NCBI RefSeq assembly: GCF_014201335.1 | Contig: NZ_JACHEB010000018.1 | Location: 37,538-101,537, forward strand | Length of the DNA stretch: 64,000 nt | Direction of reading: 5' to 3' | DNA from: Tunturiibacter gelidiferens | GTDB lineage: Bacteria > Acidobacteriota > Terriglobia > Terriglobales > Acidobacteriaceae | Shown here: positions 1-7,878 of the stretch, piece after piece | Numbering within the stretch: the stretch's first letter is position 1 | Layout: each line of letters begins with the position of its first letter | Translations under genes and position numbers: made by a program | Notes under the pieces: generated by a model | Seen by the model: only the letters and a program-made list of their open reading frames with translations | Told to the model about the DNA's origin: nothing | Database searches by the model: none

Positions 1-555
1 ATCTACGCGCGCCGCAAAGTCATCCTCCTCGTTCAGTTCATCGTCTTCAGTTCCAGCAACAGGACCAGCAACCTCGAAGCTGCACTGTTCAACGTCCGTG
101 TCAGTTGCTTCTTCCAATTCTTCTTCGGAGAGGTGAATAGCAAGCTCTTCATCGGTGAACACGTTGCCGAATGTATTCAAGTTATTTCCAAGGAAAGGAG
201 CAGGACGCTGGTTATTGTCGTGTAGGTATCCACGGAACGAATACTGAACCGCACGTAGCCGCTGGTAGCGTCCTTCCTCTGCATTGGTGAGTTCACCGCG
301 TTCATCGCTGAGGAGGCAGTCAACAATTCCTACTGACAACCAAGGACCAGGAGAATAAGAGGCAGGTCCAACCATTTTGTACTTCTTTGATTCATCTGGA
401 TGTTCGTATTCGACATGCTCTGATGCCCATAGGAAGGGCAGAATTAAGCTATGCGGGGTTGCTGACGTTTCAGCAGGGTTCGGCAACAGCCAATTCATTC
501 TGAGGGCTGCTACGGCCAAGTCGATGGGTGGAGTTGTAATTACTGCTGTGGCCAA
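1..555 (-). CDS. acidic protein of unknown function, partial (runs off left edge)
   Basis: A continuous minus-strand frame runs from a stop at about 600 to the window edge. The likely start is TTG at 555, preceded by GAAAGAG; an ATG at 498 is the alternative. The visible part is about 185 residues. It starts with a hydrophobic stretch, has a central part with aromatic residues (around YSPGPWLSVG), and becomes very acidic towards the edge, with several EE, ED and DD clusters. I do not recognise the family. The neighbouring excisionase-like gene and the tRNA gene suggest it is cargo or a structural gene of an integrated element. The C-terminus is missing, so size and function are open. Confidence 0.6.
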   Translation of the reverse strand, partial: MATAVITTPPIDLAVAALRMNWLLPNPAETSATPHSLILPFLWASEHVEYEHPDESKKYKMVGPASYSPGPWLSVGIVDCLLSDERGELTNAEEGRYQRLRAVQYSFRGYLHDNNQRPAPFLGNNLNTFGNVFTDEELAIHLSEEELEEATDTDVEQCSFEVAGPVAGTEDDELNEEDDFAARVD

Positions 556-646
556 GTGGTTTTCTCTTTCAAAAGTGGAAAAGTTAAATAGGTGTCCTCA
601 TGCCCTCTAGGGGACAGTGGACGCATCAATGGGTTCAGGTGGTGGG

Positions 647-919
647 CTAGGTCACAGTGTCAGTGCCAAGGTCCATGTGGTCCTTGAGAGCAAACTTCTC
701 CAACTCGGAGGCCGGAACCATAATGCGCCGACCCATCTTGCGAGTTTTTAGCTGCCCACTAGCTACGAGGCCATCCAGACTGCGCAAACTCAAGCCGATG
801 GACCAGCTTGCTTCTCGGCGTGAATAGAGAAGCTTGGTAACGCCTGTGAAATTTGGGTCAGCTGCGGCGGATATGTCGAACGTGAATGAATCGTCAGAAA
901 ACAAAGACACTTCAGGCAT
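647..919 (-). CDS. excisionase-like helix-turn-helix DNA-binding protein
   Basis: A small protein of 90 residues. The ATG at 919 has AAGGA about eight bases upstream, which favours it over the longer open frame starting at 997. The central segment YSRREASWSIGLSLRSL followed by LVASGQLKTRKMGRRIMVPA matches the winged helix-turn-helix of the MerR-like excisionase family (HTH_17 type), in which the wing ends in a basic strand followed by a short helix (here ELEKFA). Such proteins bind DNA and control excision or transcription of integrative elements. It lies between the partial acidic gene and the tRNA-Arg gene, which fits an element-encoded Xis or regulator. The assignment to excision rather than generic regulation is inference. 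Confidence 0.7.
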   Translation of the reverse strand: MPEVSLFSDDSFTFDISAAADPNFTGVTKLLYSRREASWSIGLSLRSLDGLVASGQLKTRKMGRRIMVPASELEKFALKDHMDLGTDTVT

Positions 920-1648
920 TGGTGATTTTCCTTGGAAATCATTGGTGGATGTTCGTGGACGGTTGCACAGAAGACACCTGTGCTCAAACACGCACACGTA
1001 TTCATCTGCCTTTGTGATTCAGTTGTGGGGGATTGTCTGCATATAGTGGCAGATACACTTGGTTGCTGCGCTCCGTCTCAAGCCCCTTCCATAGGCGAGA
1101 CTGCCTTACGCTGGCGCTGCGTGTCATTCTTTGGCTTCCCCGTTCGGTAATTCATCACGAAGTTTGGGTTAGCTCAAAAGCCTTGACAATGGCTTTGGTG
1201 CGGTTTGGTTGGCATTGTCCTTTCATCTTGCTAAGCTGCGTTGCGGTCAATACTGCTCAATTGTGCTGCGCTTGCCCTGTCATGCCTAGTCAAGCCACGT
1301 CACGTCTTTTCACGCCACGTCCAGTGTTGACACATCACGCCATGTCCCCTTCAGTCGAGGGATGCATTCATAATGCTATGAGTGGGGCTTGATTGTCAAT
1401 GTTTATTTTTCGGCAGGGAACAAGCGTCTGCGCCAAAAGGCGAGTGCTTGCGTCAACAATCCATACCTTACAGCCTCAAAAGAGTGAAGTCAAGATAATT
1501 TCATCGCCGTCGGAGATGGTCGATTCATTCTTTATTTGGCCCTAGACACGACAGTGGTTGAGTATCACAAAAGTATCACCAAAGCACACACACCATCCCC
1601 GTCGAGACTTTGAGTTTCGATGAAAGTGGCTTGTCTATTGGGTGTTTG
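920..1648. other. gene-poor stretch between excisionase-like gene and tRNA-Arg
   Basis: About 730 bases without a convincing gene. Open frames here encode Cys/His/Ser-rich sequences with no domain-like pattern. The stretch holds a cluster of short imperfect repeats at 1291-1347 (listed separately). It lies directly beyond the 3' end of the tRNA, where element-borne attachment and recombinase-binding sites would be expected. Confidence 0.6.
1291..1347. repeat. cluster of short imperfect direct repeats (CCACGTC-like)
   Basis: Three related units occur: AGCCACGTCACG near 1293, CACGCCACGTCC at 1311-1322 and CACGCCATGTCC at 1336-1347. Spacing is about 20 to 25 bases. The last two differ at one base in twelve. 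Their position between an excisionase-like gene and a tRNA 3' end is what arm-type integrase or Xis sites would show. That function is inference only. Confidence 0.45.
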
Positions 1649-1725
1649 TGGTGGCCCGGGGCAGAGTCCAACTGCCGACCTTCGCGTTAGGAGTGCGCTG
1701 CTCTATGCAACTGAGCTACCGGGCC
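1649..1725 (-). tRNA. tRNA-Arg (anticodon CCU), with two unusual bases
   Basis: The reverse strand folds as a tRNA. The acceptor stem GGCCCGG pairs perfectly with CCGGGCC, followed by discriminator A and an encoded CCA. The D arm is GCTC/GAGC and the anticodon loop CTCCTAA gives anticodon CCU (Arg). The T stem GGCAG/CTGCC is intact. Two positions are odd: the T loop reads TTGGACT, with G where the near-invariant C56 of TTC belongs, and the last anticodon-stem pair (31-39) is A-C. Either the gene is a damaged copy or these are tolerated changes. tRNA 3' ends are common integration sites, and the presumed element lies just beyond this 3' end. Confidence 0.8.
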
Positions 1726-1790
1726 ACGTTTTGGTAGTGTATCGCGTAGGTTATTGGTGTTGCGGTGGTAAACTTGAGGGTGGAGAGTTT

Positions 1791-3023
1791 ATGCCTGAGA
1801 TACAGCGTCGACGTGCGGTAACGGTGAACATTGGTGGGATTCGAGTGGGGTCGGATTCGCCGGTTGTCGTGCAATCGATGACCAATACAGATACAGCCGA
1901 TGTCGAGAACTCGGTACAGCAGATTGCGGCGCTGGCTCGCGCGGGTTCCGAGATGGTTCGCGTTACTGTCAACAACGATGAGGCGGCGAAGGCTGTGCCT
2001 GCGATCGTCGAGGAGCTCGCGAAGAAGGGCTGGTCGACTCCGATCATTGGGGACTTTCACTACAACGGTCACCTGCTCCTAAAGAAGTATCCGGAGACGG
2101 CGAAGGCGCTGGCGAAGTACAGGATCAATCCTGGCAACGTGTCGATCGGGCGGAAGGATGATGACAACTTCCGGACGATGGTTGAGGTTGCGGTCGAGCA
2201 TCAGAAGCCGGTTCGGATCGGCGTGAACTGGGGTTCGCTCGACCAGGCGCTGCTGACGAAGATGATGGACGAAAATTCGAAGAGTGCCAGTCCCCTGCCC
2301 GCTCGCGATGTGATGATGGAGGCGATGGTGGTGTCGGCTCTCGATAATGCTGCGGCTGCAGAGCGGTATGGGCTGCGCCGGGATCAGATCATCTTGTCCG
2401 CCAAGGTCTCCGGGGTGCGGGACCTGATCGATGTTTATACCGAGTTAGCGAAGCGTTGTGACTATGCGCTGCATCTTGGTCTGACCGAAGCGGGGATGGG
2501 GATGAAGGGCATTGTGGCTTCGGCTGCGGGTCTGGCTCCTTTGCTGCTTTCGGGAATCGGGGATACGATCCGGGTTAGTTTGACTCCGACGCCGGGGGGG
2601 GATCGGTCGGAGGAGGTTCGTTGCGGGCAGCAGATTCTGCAGTCGCTCGGAATTCGCAGCTTCATGCCGCAGGTGACGAGTTGCCCTGGTTGTGGGCGGA
2701 CTACCTCGACCTACTTTCAGGAACTGGCGGAGCGAATTCAGGGCTATCTTGTGGCGTCGATGCCGGAGTGGAAGAAGCAGTATCCGGGAGTCGAGGAGTT
2801 GAAGCTGGCTGTGATGGGCTGCATTGTGAACGGGCCCGGCGAGTCGAAGCATGCAAACATCGGAATCTCTCTGCCTGGAACATTCGAGGAGCCGAAGGCT
2901 CCGGTTTATGTCGACGGAAAGCTGTTCACCACGTTGAAGGGTGATCGGATCGTCGAGGAGTTTCAGGTGATTCTCGATGAATATGTCGAGAAGCGATATG
3001 GCAAAGTGCTGGTCGAGGTCTAA
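1791..3023 (+). CDS. ispG: 4-hydroxy-3-methylbut-2-en-1-yl diphosphate synthase (flavodoxin)
   Basis: IspG (GcpE) converts 2-C-methyl-D-erythritol 2,4-cyclodiphosphate to HMBPP, the penultimate step of the MEP isoprenoid pathway, in the cytoplasm. The product is 410 residues, usual for the short bacterial form. The N-terminal TIM barrel is seen in GGIRVGSDSPVVVQSMTNTD and DFHYNGHLLL. The C-terminal domain has the [4Fe-4S] ligands in SCPGCGRT and AVMGCIVNGPGE. The ATG at 1791 is chosen because GGAG lies about eight bases upstream and the protein then begins like its family; the longer open frame would run back through the tRNA. The gene converges with its downstream neighbour, and the 3' ends overlap by four bases. 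Confidence 0.96.
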   Translation: MPEIQRRRAVTVNIGGIRVGSDSPVVVQSMTNTDTADVENSVQQIAALARAGSEMVRVTVNNDEAAKAVPAIVEELAKKGWSTPIIGDFHYNGHLLLKKYPETAKALAKYRINPGNVSIGRKDDDNFRTMVEVAVEHQKPVRIGVNWGSLDQALLTKMMDENSKSASPLPARDVMMEAMVVSALDNAAAAERYGLRRDQIILSAKVSGVRDLIDVYTELAKRCDYALHLGLTEAGMGMKGIVASAAGLAPLLLSGIGDTIRVSLTPTPGGDRSEEVRCGQQILQSLGIRSFMPQVTSCPGCGRTTSTYFQELAERIQGYLVASMPEWKKQYPGVEELKLAVMGCIVNGPGESKHANIGISLPGTFEEPKAPVYVDGKLFTTLKGDRIVEEFQVILDEYVEKRYGKVLVEV

Positions 3024-3679
3024 TGACCGTGCAATTTGGCGCCCACTAAAAATGCTCCTGCGACAACCGCTGCTAGTGCCGCAAGGAAGCTCCAGAGTTG
3101 TGCCGGTTTGAGACCGGATAAGATCTCGCCGATCGTCCAGTCTCCGACATTCGATTTTGCCTGCGGCGTCGGCGACGCGGTTGACGAGAACGACAAGACT
3201 TTTCCTTTCCAACTGGAGAAGATCCCGTTGAATTCAGCGGATACCAAAGCGGTGGGACTGGGTTCCACGTTCTGGACATACCAGTTGTACCCGCGTTCAA
3301 GTAAACCCTCCTCTTTCAAACCTTTTTCGACGATTACAAGCAGGGGCATAGCACGCGAGTACGCAAGCGCCGCTTCAATTTGATTCCAAGCAGTCGGAAG
3401 CCTCACTTCCGAGAGCTCCTTTGATTGCGGGCTTCCACGCTTTTCTACCCCAGAAGGAAAATAGGAGCGTTCTAAAGCAATTACTACTGCGCCGGAACAG
3501 GTTTTTAATAGTTCGGAGACTGCCTCGAGTGGTGCATCCGATGAAAAGGTATTTCGATTCACAGTGTGTGGAATCATGCCTTCTGAACGCAACCGATCTT
3601 CGATAGCGCACACAAATGCCTCTTGACCACTGTTGGAAGTCGATCCAACGCTAACGAAGATATGTCGATCATCGCTCAT
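3020..3679 (-). CDS. TIR/deoxyribosyltransferase-like Rossmann-fold protein with C-terminal membrane helix
   Basis: A 219-residue protein. The first 150 residues look like a small alpha/beta domain: a first strand IFVSVGSTSN, a strand CSGAVVIALE, and a helix-strand unit WNQIEAALAYSRAMPLLVIVE. The last resembles the Glu-containing helix plus Gly/Pro turn of the nucleoside deoxyribosyltransferase/TIR superfamily (compare FEIGYAYALGKPV in that family). A linker rich in Ser/Thr/Pro follows, then one hydrophobic helix near the end (LWSFLAALAAVVAGAFLVGA). This gives a soluble sensor or enzyme domain anchored to the membrane. The family assignment is by pattern only; no defence partner gene adjoins it. 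It is convergent with ispG and sits close to the tRNA-linked element. Confidence 0.5.
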   Translation of the reverse strand: MSDDRHIFVSVGSTSNSGQEAFVCAIEDRLRSEGMIPHTVNRNTFSSDAPLEAVSELLKTCSGAVVIALERSYFPSGVEKRGSPQSKELSEVRLPTAWNQIEAALAYSRAMPLLVIVEKGLKEEGLLERGYNWYVQNVEPSPTALVSAEFNGIFSSWKGKVLSFSSTASPTPQAKSNVGDWTIGEILSGLKPAQLWSFLAALAAVVAGAFLVGAKLHGH

Positions 3680-3717
3680 GGCAAGTCAGCATACATCAAT
3701 CCGGCACGGGATCACTC

Positions 3718-3900
3718 GGTTAGGTACCCCCCTCCCTCTCAGGGGTATTTTGGACGTAAATTACTTGTATTCAATAGCTTGCAGGGTGGTGGCGTCTGCA
3801 AAATATTCATAACAAATGAGTTACGTCTAAAATACTTGTTATCAATCAATTGGCCCCGGACTGAATCCGGGGCCATTTGTTTTTGTTCTCAGTAACAAGT
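3718..3900. repeat. structured intergenic element with three AT-rich near-repeats and a strong hairpin
   Basis: The interval starts with a pyrimidine-rich run (TACCCCCCTCCCTCTCAGGG). It continues with three related AT-rich units: GTAAATTACTTGTATTCAAT near 3759, GCAAAATATTCATAACAAAT near 3798 and CTAAAATACTTGTTATCAAT near 3827. It ends in a perfect nine-base-pair hairpin. No gene frame crosses it. I have the impression that similar intergenic blocks recur in acidobacterial genomes, but I cannot check this here. Confidence 0.5.
3852..3885 (+). terminator. hairpin followed by T-rich tract
   Basis: GGCCCCGGA pairs with TCCGGGGCC around a five-base CTGAA loop, followed by ATTTGTTTTTG. This fits a rho-independent terminator on the plus strand. 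No plus-strand gene ends just upstream, so it may end a small transcript from the repeat-like block to its left. Confidence 0.6.
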
Positions 3901-4087
3901 ATAGCTTTTGGTGTGGAACTAATGCGCCACGTGTAAGTCACTGTTTTGAAGGAGTTTGTTCGATTGAGGGGTTTGACAGGTTTTAGTGTTGTCGCGAAAT
4001 TTTGCATGAGGCAGACGTATGCGGGTCAGCTATCCGGGACAGGCGATCTTGCAGTTCGGCCTTGGGTCCTATTTGAAAGATGAAGAA

Positions 4088-4534
4088 CTACTCGGTGATG
4101 ACCCGGTCGGCCCATTCCACGAGAGATACGAAGATGGCGGGGCTGCCGAATTTCGCGCCCCATTGATCCAAGTCGCTTTGGGCGACGGAGCGGGCGCGGC
4201 TGCAAGCACCGCATGCATAGATCTGAACGTGTCTTGCGACAATCTTTGTAAGCGCCTCTTCCAACGGCGGCCAGCCAACCGGCACTACTGCACTCGCTAC
4301 GGACTTTCGCATGAGTGAGACCGCTTCACCGAGGAGAAAGATCTGGACCGAGTGTCCAGCTTCGGAGAGAGCGAGTCCGTGCAGAAACGGAAAGGCCGCC
4401 TTGGTCGGGTCATCGGAGCCCCAGGCACTTTTCATCATGACATTCAGAGATTTGTGAGTCGTTCCCTGCCCCCAGGACGTCATGCCAACAAGCGGTAGAG
4501 CGACCAGTTGACGAAGGAAGGATCGCCTTGCCAT
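4088..4534 (-). CDS. DsrE-family protein with N-terminal signal
   Basis: A 148-residue protein. The ATG at 4534 has a GGAGG site upstream, and the protein then begins with a basic/hydrophobic leader (MARRSFLRQLVALPLVGM), probably a signal peptide. The mature part resembles DsrE/DsrF-like folds: a first strand LNVMMKSAWGSDDPTKAAF, an early helix HGLALSEAGHSVQIFLLGEAV, and the cysteine segment QIYACGACSRARS near residue 110. DsrE-like proteins act in sulfur relay or as small thiol proteins; an exported form is less usual and its substrate is unknown. A longer open frame extends upstream to 4642 but lacks support. Plus-strand genes flank it at a distance, so it is probably monocistronic. Confidence 0.75.
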   Translation of the reverse strand: MARRSFLRQLVALPLVGMTSWGQGTTHKSLNVMMKSAWGSDDPTKAAFPFLHGLALSEAGHSVQIFLLGEAVSLMRKSVASAVVPVGWPPLEEALTKIVARHVQIYACGACSRARSVAQSDLDQWGAKFGSPAIFVSLVEWADRVITE

Positions 4535-5551
4535 AAGTACCTCCAGGTGTGAGGAGCAATGTATAGCATTCACAAACTTGAAGCAACAGAGTCGGCGCGT
4601 CTTTCTTGATTGGCTCAACGCTGGACTATTCGACGCGATCATCTTCCAGATTCTGGTCGAGTGGTCGCCAATACGGAAATTCCAACTCAGTACGCGGGGT
4701 AGACTCGTTGCATGTTTAGCGGGATTGATTGGATTTTCGAGTGGCGCAAGGCCTAGGCGTTCAGCTTACGAATGGGAGAAATCTGCGAGACGATCCCGTT
4801 GCGTTGTGCGTGGGAGCCGAACGACCGTATCGCGGTTGCATTGGCGCCGTTCCGGTTGGCACAAGATCACCACAGCTCTATCCATCTGTTGTTCGATCAC
4901 AACAAGACGCAAGTGCGAAAGCATTGGTTCGGCCGCTACTCGAAGCCGGATTGCGCACGCTTTGGATTTCGGAGGTTGCAAGTGGCCAGACGATCTGTGC
5001 CCTCGCGGAGGGACTTAAGGCGAAAGTTCCGCCAACCCTCGGGGCGCTGGATCGTTGCCTCAGCAACTGTTCAGACATCTCGCTGAATAAAAGATTTCTA
5101 GGAGCCCTAGACATCTTCACTCATGGTGGAATCAGGGCCATAACGGCTCAGTTTGCCGAGGGCGAAGAGCTTGAACGGTCGAACGCCGCAGACTGGCTAT
5201 GCTCTCGGTGTTGGCGGTTATCCGTCAGCTCAATTACTCGGCCGGCAAGATATTCTGACCCAATTAGTCGACGCTACTCCGACTCTTGGTTAGCACTACT
5301 CTTCAGCTTGGCCTACTTGGTAAGAGAAATGAAGCTCGCTCGGAGTCCCCATCGACGCCTGCCCGATAGATTTTCGTTGTGAAGAGCACGACGATCCAGT
5401 TGTCCGAGATGCCGTTTCTCGTCCACTGCCGATTACTCAACACAAGCCCACCTTACTCAGACTCACCTGTCTTGTGACCTCATCTTATTGAATTTTCGTT
5501 GGAGGAAGTTAAATATAATTCAGGCTGCAAATCACCATAGGAGAGCTCAAG
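4535..5551. other. about 1 kb with no recognisable gene
   Basis: This interval has one long plus-strand open frame (4729-5382, 217 residues) whose product I do not recognise; it contains segments such as LLEAGLRTLWISEVASGQTI. No convincing ribosome-binding site precedes it and overlapping frames are also partly open. It could be a real hypothetical gene or a remnant. The right end holds a perfect TATAAT (5514-5519) that probably serves the SnoaL-like gene. Confidence 0.4.
5514..5519 (+). promoter_or_regulatory. -10 box TATAAT upstream of the SnoaL-like gene
   Basis: A perfect TATAAT lies 33 bases before the TTG start at 5552. A TTGAAT sits further upstream, but with a spacer near 20 bases, so the -35 box is uncertain. 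This is the only consensus-like box in the interval. Confidence 0.45.
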
Positions 5552-5974
5552 TTGGTAAAAGATAATGCGAGCATCGTTCGCCGCTTTGCCGAAGAAGTGA
5601 TCACCCAGGGAGATATGGATATCGCGGCACAGTTCGTCTGGGATGACGTGGTCGAGCAGGTTCCTTTTCCGGGGCAGGGGCCTGGGTTGGAAGGACTCAA
5701 GGATGTTCTTCGTGGTATGCGTGCCGCGTTTCCTGATTTGGATTTCTCTATCAAGGAGCAGATTGCCGAAGAGGATAAGGTGGCCAGCCGATTCGAATGG
5801 ACCGGAACGCATCACGGAGAGTTTCTGGGGGTGCCCAAAACAGGCAAGCAGGTGAGGGTTTGGGGCATCGTCATTGATCGTCTGGAAGAGGGCCGCATCA
5901 AAGACACACGTATCATCATGGACATCTTTGGACTGATGATGCAGCTCGGTGTGTTTTCTCCGCCAGCGTCATAA
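5552..5974 (+). CDS. SnoaL-like polyketide cyclase / ester cyclase family protein
   Basis: A 140-residue cytoplasmic protein that starts at TTG, with an AGGAGAG site at the right distance. The fold is the NTF2-like cone. The segments FAEEVITQGDMDIAAQFVWDD, GLKDVLRGMRAAFPDLDFSI and FEWTGTHHGEFLGVPKTGK follow the SnoaL ester-cyclase pattern, including the His pair in the THHG turn. Family members range from polyketide cyclases to small-molecule isomerases, and sequence alone does not show the substrate. It stands alone on the plus strand, convergent with the tetR gene that follows. A TATAAT box lies upstream. Confidence 0.85.
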   Translation: MVKDNASIVRRFAEEVITQGDMDIAAQFVWDDVVEQVPFPGQGPGLEGLKDVLRGMRAAFPDLDFSIKEQIAEEDKVASRFEWTGTHHGEFLGVPKTGKQVRVWGIVIDRLEEGRIKDTRIIMDIFGLMMQLGVFSPPAS

Positions 5975-6019
5975 CTTTGGACTCACGGTTTGAGCGTGGC
6001 ACGACGCGGACATCCCCTA

Positions 6020-6658
6020 CTATTGATCTTTTAATGCTGCGGCGCCGTGAAGGACTAACTCCAGGCCCTCTTTGTAGCGACGATCAAATTTGTCGAAGAG
6101 AATCGGTCCACTTTGGCGTAGCAGTGGAAGTTCTGCTGCGTCGAGACGGGCTTTTCGCTTGGCAATGTCGTATCGCGGAGAGCGTTCGTTTGGACGCGGG
6201 TAGACGGCCTGCTCTTCCATGACAAAGCTCAAGGTGTAGCTGTAGATGGTGCTTAGCAGAACGACGGCCTGACGAAATGAGAAGCCAGCTTCGAGGAGCC
6301 TCGAACCAATCGACTCGACGGTCTTCATGTACTCCGTGTTTGTGAGCTCGGTTCCTGAGACCATTCGAGCGCCGTCCCGGTATGCAAGCAGTGTTTTTCT
6401 GAGGCCATGTCCGAATGCAGCGGACCAGGCCTTCCAGTCGGCGCTGCGCCGGGTTGGCAAGAGGTTCGGAGCGCCCTCGGCAAGGACCATCGTTGCCATT
6501 TCGTCGATGAGTTCTTCTTTGCTTTTGAAGTGCCAATAGATAGCGGCGGCTTGAACCTTCAACTGAGTGCCGAGACGACGAAGGGTCAGCTGCTCGAGGC
6601 CGACTTCGTTCAGTAGCTTGAGTCCTGCCTGAGCCACCATCTCTCGATTAACTTTCAT
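6020..6658 (-). CDS. TetR-family transcriptional repressor
   Basis: A 212-residue regulator. The N-terminal helix-turn-helix spans about residues 1-48: EMVAQAGLKLLNEVGLEQLTLRRLGTQL then AAAIYWHFKSKEELID, the classical TetR recognition helix. The C-terminal ligand domain resembles the TetR_C type seen in tetracycline-repressor relatives (helices around FGHGLRKTLLAYRDGARMV). It is divergent from a zinc-less quinone oxidoreductase gene with a large palindrome in the shared intergenic region, so it most likely represses that gene and itself. The inducer is unknown. Confidence 0.92.
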   Translation of the reverse strand: MKVNREMVAQAGLKLLNEVGLEQLTLRRLGTQLKVQAAAIYWHFKSKEELIDEMATMVLAEGAPNLLPTRRSADWKAWSAAFGHGLRKTLLAYRDGARMVSGTELTNTEYMKTVESIGSRLLEAGFSFRQAVVLLSTIYSYTLSFVMEEQAVYPRPNERSPRYDIAKRKARLDAAELPLLRQSGPILFDKFDRRYKEGLELVLHGAAALKDQ

Positions 6659-6690
6659 GCATCAAGAATATCAGTTTTGATATCACATAA

Positions 6691-6725
6691 TTGAACGATG
6701 TTAGATTTTATCTAACGTTGTTCAA
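6691..6725. promoter_or_regulatory. 35-bp palindrome, probable TetR-type operator
   Basis: Left half TTGAACGATGTTAGAT and right half ATCTAACGTTGTTCAA are separated by TTT; the halves are reverse complements except at two positions. It lies midway between the divergent tetR gene (start 6658) and the oxidoreductase (start 6775). A smaller palindrome TATCA-GTTT-TGATA at 6669-6682 is closer to tetR. Size and placement fit a TetR dimer or double-dimer site. Confidence 0.8.
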
Positions 6726-6774
6726 TACTTTCTCCGCTCAGTCCACCTGCGGAGAAAAATCAGAGGAGATTTCT

Positions 6775-7753
6775 ATGAAAGCAGCGATTATTACGGCAGC
6801 CGGCAAAACGCCTGTCTATAGAGATTTCGCCGAGCCCGTGGCTCAAAGCGGAGAAGAACTCATTACGGTTCGTGCTTCCGCGCTGAGCCAGTTCAGCAAG
6901 TCGCGTTCGTCGGGCTCGCACTACAGTTCGGACGGAGTCTTCCCTGCAGCTGCTGGAGCTGAGGGTGTTGGTCGTACGGTCGACGGACGGCGCGTCTACT
7001 TCGTATCTCCTCAGGCTCCTTATGGAGCCTTTGGCTGAAAAGTCTCTCGTGCGCTCCGAACGATGTGTATCGATTCCGGATGGACTCGACGACATCACTG
7101 CAGCGGGGATTGCGAATCCTGGGATGTCGGCGTGGGCTGCGCTTGTCGAACGTGCTCGTTTGCAGACTGGAGAGACTGTACTGGTGAATGGTGCGACCGG
7201 GACGGCGGGAAGGCTTGCCGTGCAGCTTGCGAAGCATCTTGGGGCGGGCAGAGTGATTGCGACTGGTCGAAACGCGGCGGAACTTGAGGAGATAAAGGCG
7301 CTTGGAGCGGATATCGTGATTCCCTCCTCGCTGGACGCTTTGCATCCGATGGGAGCGAAAAAATATGAGGAAGCACTGTTGAGGGAGTTCGCGAACGGTA
7401 TCGATGTCGTCATCGATTATCTGTGGGGAGAGAGTGCAAAGACGATCATCGTTGCCATTGCGAAGGCTGTAGAAGACACGACGCCGGTTCGCTTTGTTCA
7501 TGTTGGTGGAGCTAGCCGTGAGGAGAATATCGAACTGCCAGGAGCAGCGCTACGTTCGTCGGCAATTACGTTGATGGGGAGTGGGTTGAAGAGTGTCCCG
7601 ATGTCGGCGTTCAAGGATGCGATCAGGGGTGTGTTTGACGTTGTAGCAAAGGCGAACCTGAAGATCGCGATAAAGACTGTGCCGCTTTCGGAGATTGAGT
7701 CTACCTGGGATGATGCGCCCGGTAAACCACGAGTGGTTTTCACGATAGGATAG
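6775..7753 (+). pseudogene. zinc-less NADPH:quinone oxidoreductase family (MDR), frameshifted
   Basis: The gene starts at ATG 6775 behind an AGAGGAG site and reads in family order (MKAAIITAAGKTPVYRDF) for 87 residues, then stops at 7036-7038. The rest continues in the next frame from about 7030 to 7753 and includes the nucleotide-binding loop VLVNGATGTAGRLAVQLAKH and a C-terminal MDR segment. Removing one G from the GG at 7033-7034 would join the halves as GAFAEKSLV. So there is a single one-base insertion, either a true inactivation or a sequencing error. Related enzymes reduce quinones or enones with NADPH. The upstream palindrome and divergent tetR indicate inducible control. Confidence 0.85.
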
Positions 7754-7878
7754 TTCCTCCGTACGATAGAGCCGTTTGCACGACTCAAGCGGATTCGCTG
7801 TTGGTATGGAGGAAGGCAACAGCAGATTCCCTTCGGGAATGACAACCAAAAAAGGCACGGCAGAGTCTACGCCAACTG

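Noticed and set aside
1033..1392. 119-residue open frame in the gene-poor area
   Set aside because: Unusual composition (Cys/Ser/His), no start site or known pattern.
1620..1790. N-terminal extension of ispG from 1620
   Set aside because: It would read through the tRNA-Arg gene; the family start with a ribosome-binding site is at 1791.
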